Counted from the stretch's first letter, positions 1-7,269 are shown. The stretch: DNA of 9,740 bases from Bacillota bacterium (GCA_029555925.1 JAKPQU010000377.1:1-9740), one strand, 5' to 3'. The notes: generated from the letters alone by a model not told the origin. Made by a program: numbers and translations.

Positions 1-2511
1 AACAATTATTTCAGGTTTAAAAGTGTAAATCCCCGTAATAAATCTTATCTGACATTACTCCGTAAAGACACTCCTGACAGTCAAAGTTCTGTCGTTGTTG
101 TTACTCCTTACGGAGGCATGGCCATGGAAGGTTATATTTACAGCCAGGAACCTTCTACCTGGAAGATTAATCACATATTAAATCTGGAATATTTCTTTGA
201 TGAATCCCTTAAAAAAACAGATTTTGTTCCTCCTGAAGTTTTTAATTTTCAGGTAGATACAAAAAAGGAACTTGAAGAGGCCGGAAAAAAGGCTATTACT
301 CTAAATATGCCTGAACCATGTGATAAACCTCTTTTACGAAGGGTTCTGGTACTGATCAAAGGCAGTGAAGACAGGGTATATCTGAACAGTGCTTTTTATA
401 CCTGTACAGGAGCAATAGCTACTTATCTGGGGCTTGTTCCCGATTATATAGATATTGAAGAGAAAAAACCTGATGATAGAACTATGGAAAAATACGGAGC
501 CATAATAACATGGTTCAGCACTCCTGCCATAAAAGGTGTTTCAGAATACAATTCATGGCTTATACATCAGATAGATAAAGGAAAAAAAATAATAATTCTG
601 GGAGACTACGGTGCATTATATGAAAAAGATACTTTTAAAATGACACCTCTCGTAAAGCAGGTGTTTGCCAGACTCGGTCTGGAAATGGCAGGAGAAGATA
701 CTTATATAAGAGAAAATTTAAGAATATTACATAATGAGCTTCTTACATCAAAACATTTTGTAAATGTCTTCAGCACATTCCAGCCCGTTACTCTTGATTA
801 CGGCAGACCGGATCGAGCAGGTGCATGTTTGCCTTTCATAAAAATAATCAATAAAGAAAGCAGTTACTTCAATTTTGAGGCAAACTTAAAAGATGAAAAA
901 ATTAATCCGTCTTTATTTAAATCTACCGGAAAAGATAATAAAGAATTAATCTCTCTTTATGTAGCTGATACAGGAAAAGCTACCTGTGCCGTTACAGGTG
1001 ACTGGGGAGGCATTCTGGGAGGTGATTTTTTCTATGAAATAGAAGAGAGTAAAGAAGAGGCTATTAACATAGATAATTATGACGATTTATTAAATCTTCA
1101 TTATGATCTTAAGCCCACAACAACGAATAACGGGAAATGGGTTGTAAATCCTTTCCTGTTTCTGAACCGGTCTCTTGACATTGAGACACTTCCCAGACTT
1201 GATTATACGACATTGAATGGCCAGAGAATCTTCTATACCCACCTTGATGGTGACGGACTGTCCAATTTATCCTATATTCCTACCAGATATTCTGGAGAAG
1301 TTATTAAAGAAGAGATTTTTGAGAAATATAATTTACCTGTAAGTGTTTCCATTATTACAGGTGAAATGGAAGCCCATGATAAGAGATATTATAATTACCC
1401 TGTAACTATAGCCAGGAGTATTTTTTCACTGGATAATGTTGAAATAGCCACTCATACCCATACCCATCCTTTTGATATGGGAGGAGATTTACTGGTTGAT
1501 GTTATAAATAAAGGACACGATAAGAGTTATGACGTTCATTTTTCAAAGCCTGATAAACATACGGAAATATTATATTCTACCGCATTGATAAATCAGTATA
1601 TAGCTCCCCCGGGAAAAGAAGTTAAAACAGTTTTCTGGCCCGGTAAATGTAATCCTGGCGAAGAATTTATTGAAGAGGCAGACAGACTGGGACTTCAAAA
1701 TCTTAACGGAGGAGATCCGATTTATGATGAAGAACATAAATCATACAGTAATCTGTGTCAGATTTATGTAAAAAGAGGGGAGAAGCTTCAGACCAGAACT
1801 TCTTCAAGTAATGATTATATTTATACGGATTCGTGGACAAAAAATTATGGGGAAATGAAAGAATTAATCGACCATATAAACAATACAGATAAACCTGTCA
1901 GGATTTACCCCATAAATGTGTATTACCATTTTTACAGCGGTATGTATAAAGAAGGAGTGGATGCTATAAAAACCATATATGACTGTTGTCTTCAAAAACA
2001 TATAGCTCCACTGTTTGCAAGTCAGTATTGTCAGATAGTAAAGGATTTTTACTGTGCTGAAACAGGCAGAACAGATGACGGAGGTTATGTTATACACAAT
2101 ATGGGATATTTAAGGACAGTAAGATTTGATAATACAGACCTTGCTCTCGATATGGACAGGTCCGAACATGTTCTTGGATTTGATTATTATAACAATTCCC
2201 TTTATATTTTTCTGGATGATTCGACAACACATAAGATTTATCTATCTGACAGGCCTCAGAGCAGAGTTTATCTTAAATCTGCTTCCCATTATATTGATAA
2301 CTGGCATGCATCTTCTGACAGTGTTACATCTATCGTCAGGGGACTCGGAGCAGGTTATATGGAAATTGCCAGCCTTGCATCGGAAAGGTTTTACGAAGTA
2401 AGACTGGGTGATTTACATAACACAGTAAAAACTGATAGTAATGGCCTGTTGAAATTCAGTTATGAACTGAAAAAGCCGGCAATTTATGAACTGGAAATAA
2501 AAATAAAATGA
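1..2511 (+). CDS. pelA: PelA-like periplasmic polysaccharide deacetylase (5' partial)
   Basis: The frame is open from the first base, giving 836 codons, so the gene most likely starts upstream. Numbering here is from the first codon in the window. Residues about 112-210 form a Rossmann/reductase-like alpha/beta segment, as in the middle of PelA. A NodB-type polysaccharide deacetylase follows: HLDGDG (Asp416, Asp418) and THTHTHP (His485, His489) give the Asp-His-His metal site and catalytic Asp, with spacing like that of Pseudomonas PelA. WPGKCNP at about 546-552 is a further deacetylase-like segment. The last ~160 residues look beta-rich. The inferred role is partial deacetylation of Pel N-acetylhexosamines in the periplasm. 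An internal ATG at 124 has GGAGG (112-116) 7 nt upstream, but a start there gives no signal peptide and the upstream frame reads like protein. Whether a GH114 hydrolase domain precedes the window cannot be seen. It overlaps pelB by ATGA. Confidence 0.8.
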   Translation, partial: NNYFRFKSVNPRNKSYLTLLRKDTPDSQSSVVVVTPYGGMAMEGYIYSQEPSTWKINHILNLEYFFDESLKKTDFVPPEVFNFQVDTKKELEEAGKKAITLNMPEPCDKPLLRRVLVLIKGSEDRVYLNSAFYTCTGAIATYLGLVPDYIDIEEKKPDDRTMEKYGAIITWFSTPAIKGVSEYNSWLIHQIDKGKKIIILGDYGALYEKDTFKMTPLVKQVFARLGLEMAGEDTYIRENLRILHNELLTSKHFVNVFSTFQPVTLDYGRPDRAGACLPFIKIINKESSYFNFEANLKDEKINPSLFKSTGKDNKELISLYVADTGKATCAVTGDWGGILGGDFFYEIEESKEEAINIDNYDDLLNLHYDLKPTTTNNGKWVVNPFLFLNRSLDIETLPRLDYTTLNGQRIFYTHLDGDGLSNLSYIPTRYSGEVIKEEIFEKYNLPVSVSIITGEMEAHDKRYYNYPVTIARSIFSLDNVEIATHTHTHPFDMGGDLLVDVINKGHDKSYDVHFSKPDKHTEILYSTALINQYIAPPGKEVKTVFWPGKCNPGEEFIEEADRLGLQNLNGGDPIYDEEHKSYSNLCQIYVKRGEKLQTRTSSSNDYIYTDSWTKNYGEMKELIDHINNTDKPVRIYPINVYYHFYSGMYKEGVDAIKTIYDCCLQKHIAPLFASQYCQIVKDFYCAETGRTDDGGYVIHNMGYLRTVRFDNTDLALDMDRSEHVLGFDYYNNSLYIFLDDSTTHKIYLSDRPQSRVYLKSASHYIDNWHASSDSVTSIVRGLGAGYMEIASLASERFYEVRLGDLHNTVKTDSNGLLKFSYELKKPAIYELEIKIK

Positions 2512-4178
2512 GAAAAAATTTCTTTTTAATCATTTTCTATATGTTTGTAACTGTTACTTCTGTTTTCGGTAAATCGTCCGATAAGTTACTGGAAGAGGCA
2601 GGGATTTTACGGGAAAAAGGATTCCCTGATTCTGCTACTGCCATATACAGGCAGATTCTGGAGAGTGAGCCTGATAATATTCAGGCTATAACAGATTTTG
2701 CAGAAGAAATGCTGGAAATAAGAAATTATGCCTATGCGCTTACATTATACAGGAGATATCTGGAATTAAAGCCAGATGATGTACAGGTCAGAACCCTGGT
2801 TATAGACTTATATATGTCACTTGAGTTATATGAATCTGGTGCAGACGAATGTCTGAATGTTTTAAGAAAAAACCCGGATGATTTAATTTTTTTGAGAAAA
2901 TTAAAAAATATTTATCAGAAAGCCAATCTCTTAAAGAAAGAGATGGCTGTTACAGAGAAAATTTCATCGTTAGAACCTGATAATGAAGAAATAAAAAAGA
3001 GACTTCTGGAGCTATATATTATGCAGGGCAGGTATGATAAATCTGTTGAACTTGTTGATAAAATATCTGATAATACCGCCCTGAAAGGTTATGTGTATCG
3101 ACAGGGCAATCAATTTGATAAAGCTATAGAGACATTCAAGGATATATATGTACAAACGCCGTCAGAAGATAACAGGTATTCTCTACTGGAAGCTCAACTG
3201 TCTGAAATTAATTATAATCTGGCAACTGCTCCGGGTGTTTCTTACGGTTATTATAACCCTATGTCTTATCTCAGGCAGAACAATCCTCAGGATATAGAAA
3301 GTCTTTGGAATGTTATGAAAGAAAAAGTGTCCGGATTATACGGAGGTTTTGAATATAGAACAGGTGACAGCGGTATAAATGATTATACAAATTATTACGG
3401 TTATATTGATTATCCTGTTTTACCTTCAGGAACGGAGTTGATTTTAAAAGGACAGAGATATGAAGTGTCCAATGATAATTTAAGCAGTATATACAGGCAG
3501 TTTGGACTGGAAGTACGTCAGCCTCTCGGTTCCCATGTAATACTTACGGGAGGATTTTCCGATGGTATCCCGGATAATACTTATTACGGTCAGTTCTTTT
3601 TTCAGAGTAAGAGACTTCAGGCCGGTATCAGAAGAAGAAAAGATTGTATTACAGAGACTCCTGAAGCACTGGCCGGTAAAATTACTTTTAAAGGTACGGA
3701 TTATTATATAAATATTTTTCCGACCGGTAAATTAAATCTCTTTACCCGTATTTCAAATTATGATTTTTCTGATAGTAACAACGGCACCTATACCGAAGTC
3801 GGCGGCTTTTACAGGATATGGGAAAATAATGAAAATATGTGGTTTACTGCAGGAATTACAAGATCATCAGAGAAATTTGACTTTCAGAGTCCTTTATATT
3901 ACAGTCCTTCCGATATATCGCAATGGAATTATACAGTGGAATGGGATTGCTATGTTACGGATGATTCTCTTCTCCATCTCGGATATACCCGTTCTTATGA
4001 TAGTAATGACGTAACATTTAATTTTTATTCCATTTCCATAGATAATAAATGTTCGGATAATATATATGTTTACGGACAGTACTTAAATGGTGCCAATCAG
4101 ATTAACAGGATTGGTTATACGAATAATAACAATCAGAATAACTATGAATTTACTGCAGGATTGAAGTGTAAATTCTGA
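2508..4178 (+). CDS. pelB: Compact PelB-like TPR / outer-membrane beta-barrel exporter
   Basis: This 556-residue protein starts with a signal peptide (MRKNFFLII, hydrophobic to about residue 20, likely cleavage near VFG-KSS). Residues about 24-226 are tandem TPR-like helical pairs, with recurring patterns such as A..IYR.IL...PDN and YA.AL.LYRRYLEL.PDD. From about 275 to 556 there are alternating aromatic/polar strands rich in Tyr, Gly and Asn, ending in a strand with C-terminal Phe (GLKCKF), a typical outer-membrane barrel insertion signal. This matches the PelB plan of periplasmic TPR scaffold plus export porin. Pseudomonas PelB is about 1190 residues, so here the TPR part is much shorter. 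The ATG overlaps the previous TGA (ATGA) with no strong Shine-Dalgarno, so coupled translation is likely. A generic TPR-porin of another polysaccharide system is the alternative; the pel neighbours favour PelB. Confidence 0.75.
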   Translation: MRKNFFLIIFYMFVTVTSVFGKSSDKLLEEAGILREKGFPDSATAIYRQILESEPDNIQAITDFAEEMLEIRNYAYALTLYRRYLELKPDDVQVRTLVIDLYMSLELYESGADECLNVLRKNPDDLIFLRKLKNIYQKANLLKKEMAVTEKISSLEPDNEEIKKRLLELYIMQGRYDKSVELVDKISDNTALKGYVYRQGNQFDKAIETFKDIYVQTPSEDNRYSLLEAQLSEINYNLATAPGVSYGYYNPMSYLRQNNPQDIESLWNVMKEKVSGLYGGFEYRTGDSGINDYTNYYGYIDYPVLPSGTELILKGQRYEVSNDNLSSIYRQFGLEVRQPLGSHVILTGGFSDGIPDNTYYGQFFFQSKRLQAGIRRRKDCITETPEALAGKITFKGTDYYINIFPTGKLNLFTRISNYDFSDSNNGTYTEVGGFYRIWENNENMWFTAGITRSSEKFDFQSPLYYSPSDISQWNYTVEWDCYVTDDSLLHLGYTRSYDSNDVTFNFYSISIDNKCSDNIYVYGQYLNGANQINRIGYTNNNNQNNYEFTAGLKCKF

Positions 4179-4180
4179 CA

Positions 4181-4188
4181 GAGGTGAT
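4181..4188 (+). promoter_or_regulatory. Ribosome binding site of the response regulator
   Basis: GAGGTGAT begins 3 nt after the TGA of the preceding gene, and its GAGGTG core ends 5 nt before ATG 4192. It fixes that start and suggests independent re-initiation within the same transcript. Confidence 0.7.
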
Positions 4189-4191
4189 ATT

Positions 4192-4584
4192 ATGAGTGAA
4201 ATGAAAAAAAAGGCCCTCCTTGCAGAGGATACTGTACCTATAAGGCTTGTTATTAAAACTATTCTGGGGAAAATCGGTTATGATTTAACCATAGTAGACA
4301 ACGGAGTTGAAGCAGTAGAACAAGCGCTTGAACTGCAGCCCGATGTCATTTTAATGGATATAATGATGCCGAGAATGGACGGTATTCAGGCTACACTGAA
4401 AATTAAATCAAACCCTAAAACAAAGCATATTCCGATAATAATGTTAACTGCTTTGAAAACATCGGATGCAGTTCTTACAAGTTATGATTACGGTGCAGAT
4501 TATTATATAAACAAGCCTTTTTCCAATGAAGAGATTCTAAAAGCCGTTAGTTTTGTAGAAAAGATGCAGAAAAGACCTGTTTGA
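4192..4584 (+). CDS. Stand-alone CheY/DivK-like response regulator (receiver domain only)
   Basis: The 130-residue protein is one complete receiver domain with no output domain. Visible key residues are the acidic pair Glu12-Asp13 (LLAEDT), phospho-acceptor Asp56 (VILMDIMMPRMDG), Thr86 (IIMLTA), the Tyr104-Tyr105 region and Lys108-Pro109 (INKPF). All are intact, so it should accept phosphate from a histidine kinase; none is encoded in the window. It lies 13 nt after pelB with a good Shine-Dalgarno and occupies the slot where pelC (outer-membrane lipoprotein) sits in Pseudomonas. The inferred role is a phosphorylation input to Pel synthesis by contacting another protein, since there is no DNA-binding domain. 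The partner is unknown. The stop codon abuts a repeat element. Confidence 0.92.
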   Translation: MSEMKKKALLAEDTVPIRLVIKTILGKIGYDLTIVDNGVEAVEQALELQPDVILMDIMMPRMDGIQATLKIKSNPKTKHIPIIMLTALKTSDAVLTSYDYGADYYINKPFSNEEILKAVSFVEKMQKRPV

Positions 4585-4596
4585 GTGAGTCGTAGG

Positions 4597-4616
4597 GGCG
4601 ACCCCCTGTGGTCGCC
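4597..4616. repeat. Hairpin of composite repeat copy 1
   Basis: GGCGACC (4597-4603) and GGTCGCC (4610-4616) form a perfect 7-bp stem around a 6-nt loop, CCCTGT. No T-run follows on either strand, so it is not an intrinsic terminator. The copy at 9650-9671 keeps the stem with a compensated base pair. Confidence 0.85.
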
Positions 4617-4663
4617 TGGCACCGGTGAAAATACGCATCACCCGTCACGCATCACGACCGACC

Positions 4664-4690
4664 CGTCACATGTGACGCGTTACGCGTCAC
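4664..4690. repeat. Two overlapping palindromes inside heptamer array 1
   Basis: CGTCACATGTGACG (4664-4677) is a perfect 14-bp palindrome. GTGACGCGT (4672-4680) and ACGCGTCAC (4682-4690) form a second inverted repeat with a 1-nt centre. They share bases 4672-4677, so only one fold can form at a time. They arise where a unit appears in reversed sense (ACATGTG) within the array. Confidence 0.8.
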
Positions 4691-4732
4691 GATTATCACA
4701 CATTACGCATCACGCGTCACGTTATTAAAATT

Positions 4733-6142
4733 ATGAACAATAAAGTAACTTATTACCTGGACACAATAAAAAAGGTCAGAGACAGAACAAAATATCCTGT
4801 TTTCTGGGAAATAAATATTTTTGCCTTTATCCTTATAGTAATTAATATATTTTTATTTCCCGGCGATCCCTGTTATCTTAAAATCCATTCTCTTGTAATA
4901 AATCCTTTTTACCTTTTTATTTTATTCATAGTATTTCGCTATGGCCCTCACTGGGGGTTTTATTCCGTTATAATTTCAATTATTTATTTTATATTTATTC
5001 CCCCTTACGGTATGAATACTCTTGTATACAGGCTTCTGGAAATAGTTGTATTTTTTATTATACTTCTCTTCGTCGGTCCTATTCAGACAAAATATGTGAA
5101 AAAAATAAAAGAATTACAGGAAGAACTTCAAAAGTCTGACAGTAAATACAGAGAACTGAATGAACGGTATGAAATAAATTCATTTTTAAAAGATAATTAT
5201 GAAAGAAAGATTCTTACACAGACTTCTACTATGACCGATCTCTATCAGGATGCAAAAGATATGCAAAATCTGGAGCTGGACGGATTATATAAAGAAATAC
5301 CTGAAATAGTTATGAAATATGTGGAGGCAGAGAAGGTAACTTTATATATTCTGGAAGGTAATGTATTATACCTGAAATCTTACAAAGGTTATTATGATTA
5401 TGAAGAAGCTCCGAAGGAAAGAATAGAAATAAGAGAATCCCCTTATAATATGGTTTTTGAAAAAAAGGAACTTTTTTCCATAAGTCAGGAAAAATTTAAA
5501 GATACTGTCATATCCGATATGCCTGTTTACATAGCTCCTTTGAAAAACAGTGACGGCGATATGTCTGGTGTGCTAAATATCAACAATATCAGTTTCCTGA
5601 AGTTTAATCGTGTTACGGAAAAAATCTTTTTGTTACTTTCAGATTGGTGTTCCAGGGCTATAGAAAATGCCATGACTTACAAAATATCAGAAGGAAGGAG
5701 AATAATCAGACCTGATACACAGATTTTTAAATATGAATATTTTTCAATGAGACTGGAAGAAGCCTTTCTTACTGCACAGAATACAGGCGTAGATTTTATT
5801 CTTATTCTGGTTAAAATACTCGACTGGGAGAAATTACCTGCTGCAAAAGAACCATCTGTATTGAAATTTGTATCCAGGATAATAGGGGAATATATAAAGG
5901 ATTTTGATCTTCTTGCCCATTTTGAACATGAATGGGAATTTGCAGTGCTGAAACATAAACTGAACGATGATAATATAGATGAGCTTATTTCTGCTATTCA
6001 GAAAAAAATGGAACATTTCAGCCTGAAACCTTTTGAAGATGATTCTATATTAAAGGTGGAAATAGTTTATTCTTCACCTTTTTCCTGTAAAAAATTCCTT
6101 GAAGAAATAATTTCAGAAATAAGAAACAGGGAACAGTTATAA
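4733..6142 (+). CDS. pelD: PelD-like inner-membrane GAF / degenerate GGDEF protein
   Basis: This 469-residue protein has four N-terminal membrane segments (about 24-43, 57-70, 74-92, 98-116), a charged coiled coil (about 118-160), a GAF-like domain (about 183-315) and a GGDEF-like fold (about 330-465). That is the PelD order; Pseudomonas PelD binds c-di-GMP to activate Pel synthesis. The GGDEF signature is absent: the matching stretch reads LAHFEHEWEFAVL (394-406), so cyclase activity is unlikely. The usual I-site RxxD appears as KDFD (389-392), with Lys in place of the first Arg. Binding may be weaker, altered or lost. The ATG has no recognisable Shine-Dalgarno, because the repeat array ends about 11 nt upstream. 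Its stop overlaps pelE by 1 bp (TAATG). The adjacent response regulator may supply another input, which is inference. Confidence 0.8.
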   Translation: MNNKVTYYLDTIKKVRDRTKYPVFWEINIFAFILIVINIFLFPGDPCYLKIHSLVINPFYLFILFIVFRYGPHWGFYSVIISIIYFIFIPPYGMNTLVYRLLEIVVFFIILLFVGPIQTKYVKKIKELQEELQKSDSKYRELNERYEINSFLKDNYERKILTQTSTMTDLYQDAKDMQNLELDGLYKEIPEIVMKYVEAEKVTLYILEGNVLYLKSYKGYYDYEEAPKERIEIRESPYNMVFEKKELFSISQEKFKDTVISDMPVYIAPLKNSDGDMSGVLNINNISFLKFNRVTEKIFLLLSDWCSRAIENAMTYKISEGRRIIRPDTQIFKYEYFSMRLEEAFLTAQNTGVDFILILVKILDWEKLPAAKEPSVLKFVSRIIGEYIKDFDLLAHFEHEWEFAVLKHKLNDDNIDELISAIQKKMEHFSLKPFEDDSILKVEIVYSSPFSCKKFLEEIISEIRNREQL

Positions 6143-7173
6143 TGGTTTCTATTTTTTTTATGACATCAAGTTTTTTTCTGGAACTATGTTCTTTATATTT
6201 TCTATTCCGTAATTACACGGATTGGGAAGTGTATATTATGGCAGGACATATAATGGCTTCTCTCATGGCTTCTCTGTCTGTGTATTTACTTAAAGATAAA
6301 AGAAAAACCTTTTATCCTTTTGTATTTATTTTTCTCATGTCTTTACCTGTCATTGGTTATATTGGCATTTATCAGATGCTGCAGGAGAAGGATAAAGAAA
6401 AAACGTTAAATCTCTATGAAGAGTACAGGGAATATATTTTATCAGATACGAGAAACAGAGATAAAACTCCGAAGCTAACAAAATCTCTCGATTTTTTAAA
6501 ATTAAATATTGATCTTCAGCCTTTTCGTGATTCTGTAAGGATTGAGGAGGATTTCAGTCAGAAATTGAATCTGGTGAAATCGCTGGGAAAATTTGTAAGT
6601 CATAACTCTATTGGGATTTTAAAGGATTTATTAAATGATCGTCATATGGATATAAGATATTATGCAGGAGAAGAACTTGCAAATATATCGGAAAAATATA
6701 ACCTTTTTATAAATGAATTAAAACTGGAACTTAAAGAACATCCTTCAGATTACAGAATTTATCTTGATCTGGGAAGTGTAATAATGGAATATGCTTTTTC
6801 TGGATTATTTGATAATTATAAAACAATAAAAGACGAACTGGGAAACGCGAAGTCGGCACTCGGAAAATCGCTGGAGTTAAACTCAAGTCAGTATGAAGCC
6901 AATTTTTTAATGGGGAAACTTTATCTCTATGAAAGAGATTATGATAAAGCTATAGAGTATATTGAAAAATCTCTTTCTTCAAAAGAACATGATATGTCAT
7001 CTTTAATAGCTATTTCCGAATGTTACTGGCAGAAAAAGGATTTAAAGCATATGGATGTGTATATAACAAAAATAGAATCGCTCATTGAAATATATGACGG
7101 TGATGAAAAAGAAAAGATAAAAGATTTTATCGGTTACTGGAGAGGTGTTGGATGCGTGACGCGTGACGGTTAG
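6142..7173 (+). CDS. pelE: PelE-like inner-membrane HEAT/TPR protein
   Basis: This 343-residue protein is close in length to Pseudomonas PelE (about 330). It has hydrophobic segments at about 4-22, 30-50 and 58-78, then a cytoplasmic-type helical region. Residues about 140-185 look like a HEAT repeat (KSLGKFV...ILKDLL.D....IRYYAGEELANI), and about 200-310 hold TPR-like pairs (YEANFLMGKLYLYERDYDKAIEYIEKSL). In Pseudomonas PelE scaffolds the PelD-PelE-PelF-PelG synthase complex. ATG 6142 shares its A with the pelD stop, and AGGGA (6128-6132) lies 9 nt upstream, so coupled expression with PelD is likely. The last six residues, CVTRDG, and the TAG stop lie in a heptamer repeat array, so the C-terminus appears to have been rewritten by the repeat. 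Identification rests on topology and gene order more than on motifs. Confidence 0.75.
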   Translation: MVSIFFMTSSFFLELCSLYFLFRNYTDWEVYIMAGHIMASLMASLSVYLLKDKRKTFYPFVFIFLMSLPVIGYIGIYQMLQEKDKEKTLNLYEEYREYILSDTRNRDKTPKLTKSLDFLKLNIDLQPFRDSVRIEEDFSQKLNLVKSLGKFVSHNSIGILKDLLNDRHMDIRYYAGEELANISEKYNLFINELKLELKEHPSDYRIYLDLGSVIMEYAFSGLFDNYKTIKDELGNAKSALGKSLELNSSQYEANFLMGKLYLYERDYDKAIEYIEKSLSSKEHDMSSLIAISECYWQKKDLKHMDVYITKIESLIEIYDGDEKEKIKDFIGYWRGVGCVTRDG

Positions 7174-7259
7174 CGCGTTACATTTGACCGGGTCGAGCTC
7201 AACGAAGAATGAGAATTTTTCCTCCCGTCACGCGTCACGCGTTACCCGTTACGATTCTC
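7151..7259. repeat. Heptamer repeat region, copy 2, with arrays in both orientations
   Basis: The left part (7151-7181) holds the 7-bp unit in reverse orientation (GATGCGT, GACGCGT, GACGGTT, AGCGCGT) and overlaps the pelE 3' end. The right part (7225-7259) holds forward units (ACGCGTC, ACGCGTT, ACCCGTT) and a 9-bp unit ACGATTCTC that matches ACGATTATC in copy 1 at 8 of 9 positions. The 43 bases between them (7182-7224) contain no array units. The GC-rich hairpin seen in the other two copies is missing here. No gene is visible in 7174-7285. Confidence 0.85.
7154..7240. repeat. Perfect 16-bp inverted repeat spanning the pelE stop
   Basis: GCGTGACGCGTGACGG (7154-7169) is the exact reverse complement of 7225-7240, with a 55-nt spacer. 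The left arm is the last coding sequence of pelE. In mRNA it could form a strong stem between the pelE stop and the pelF ribosome binding site. Confidence 0.88.
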
Positions 7260-7269
7260 ATACACTGAC

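Larger units (their letters stand above)
4587..4721 (+). repeat. Composite repeat element, copy 1: hairpin, CACCGGTG palindrome and heptamer array
   Basis: This fills almost all of the gap between the response regulator and pelD. In order it holds GAGTCGT, a GC-rich hairpin (4597-4616), the 8-bp palindrome CACCGGTG (4620-4627), AAAAT, and from 4633 an array of about twelve units of 7 bp, mostly ACGCATC, ACGCGTC, ACCCGTC or ACGCGTT, with one 9-bp unit ACGATTATC (4689-4697). The same order recurs after pelF. GC content is clearly above that of the flanking genes. It resembles REP-type palindromes joined to cyanobacterial-style heptameric STRR repeats; family membership is not established. I see no gene in the gap. 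Confidence 0.9.

Noticed and set aside
118..126. Gene start at ATG 118 or ATG 124 with GGAGG at 112-116
   Set aside because: Spacing fits ATG 124, but the frame is open to the window start, the upstream residues read as protein with a motif echoed later, and a start here gives no signal peptide for a periplasmic enzyme. Kept as an alternative only.
4597..4616. Intrinsic terminator after the response regulator (and the similar hairpin after pelF)
   Set aside because: The stems are good but neither is followed by a T-run on either strand, and both belong to a repeated element.
4617..4634. Sigma-54 promoter from TGGCAC
   Set aside because: No GC/TTGC -12 element at the required distance; TGGCAC overlaps the repeat palindrome.
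4633..4721. CRISPR array
   Set aside because: The repeats are 7 bp and contiguous with no unique spacers, and there are no cas genes.
5870..5950. Active diguanylate cyclase
   Set aside because: The GGDEF signature is missing, and the fold and membrane layout match the non-catalytic PelD type.
5834..6016. Minus-strand and other-frame small ORFs such as this one (also within 1864-2401, 3760-4014, 7825-8034, 8872-9498)
   Set aside because: They lie wholly inside well-supported genes in other frames, and their translations show no family features.
7184..7216. Sigma-70 promoter (TTGACC ... GAGAAT) ahead of pelF
   Set aside because: The spacer would be about 21 nt and the -10 match is poor.
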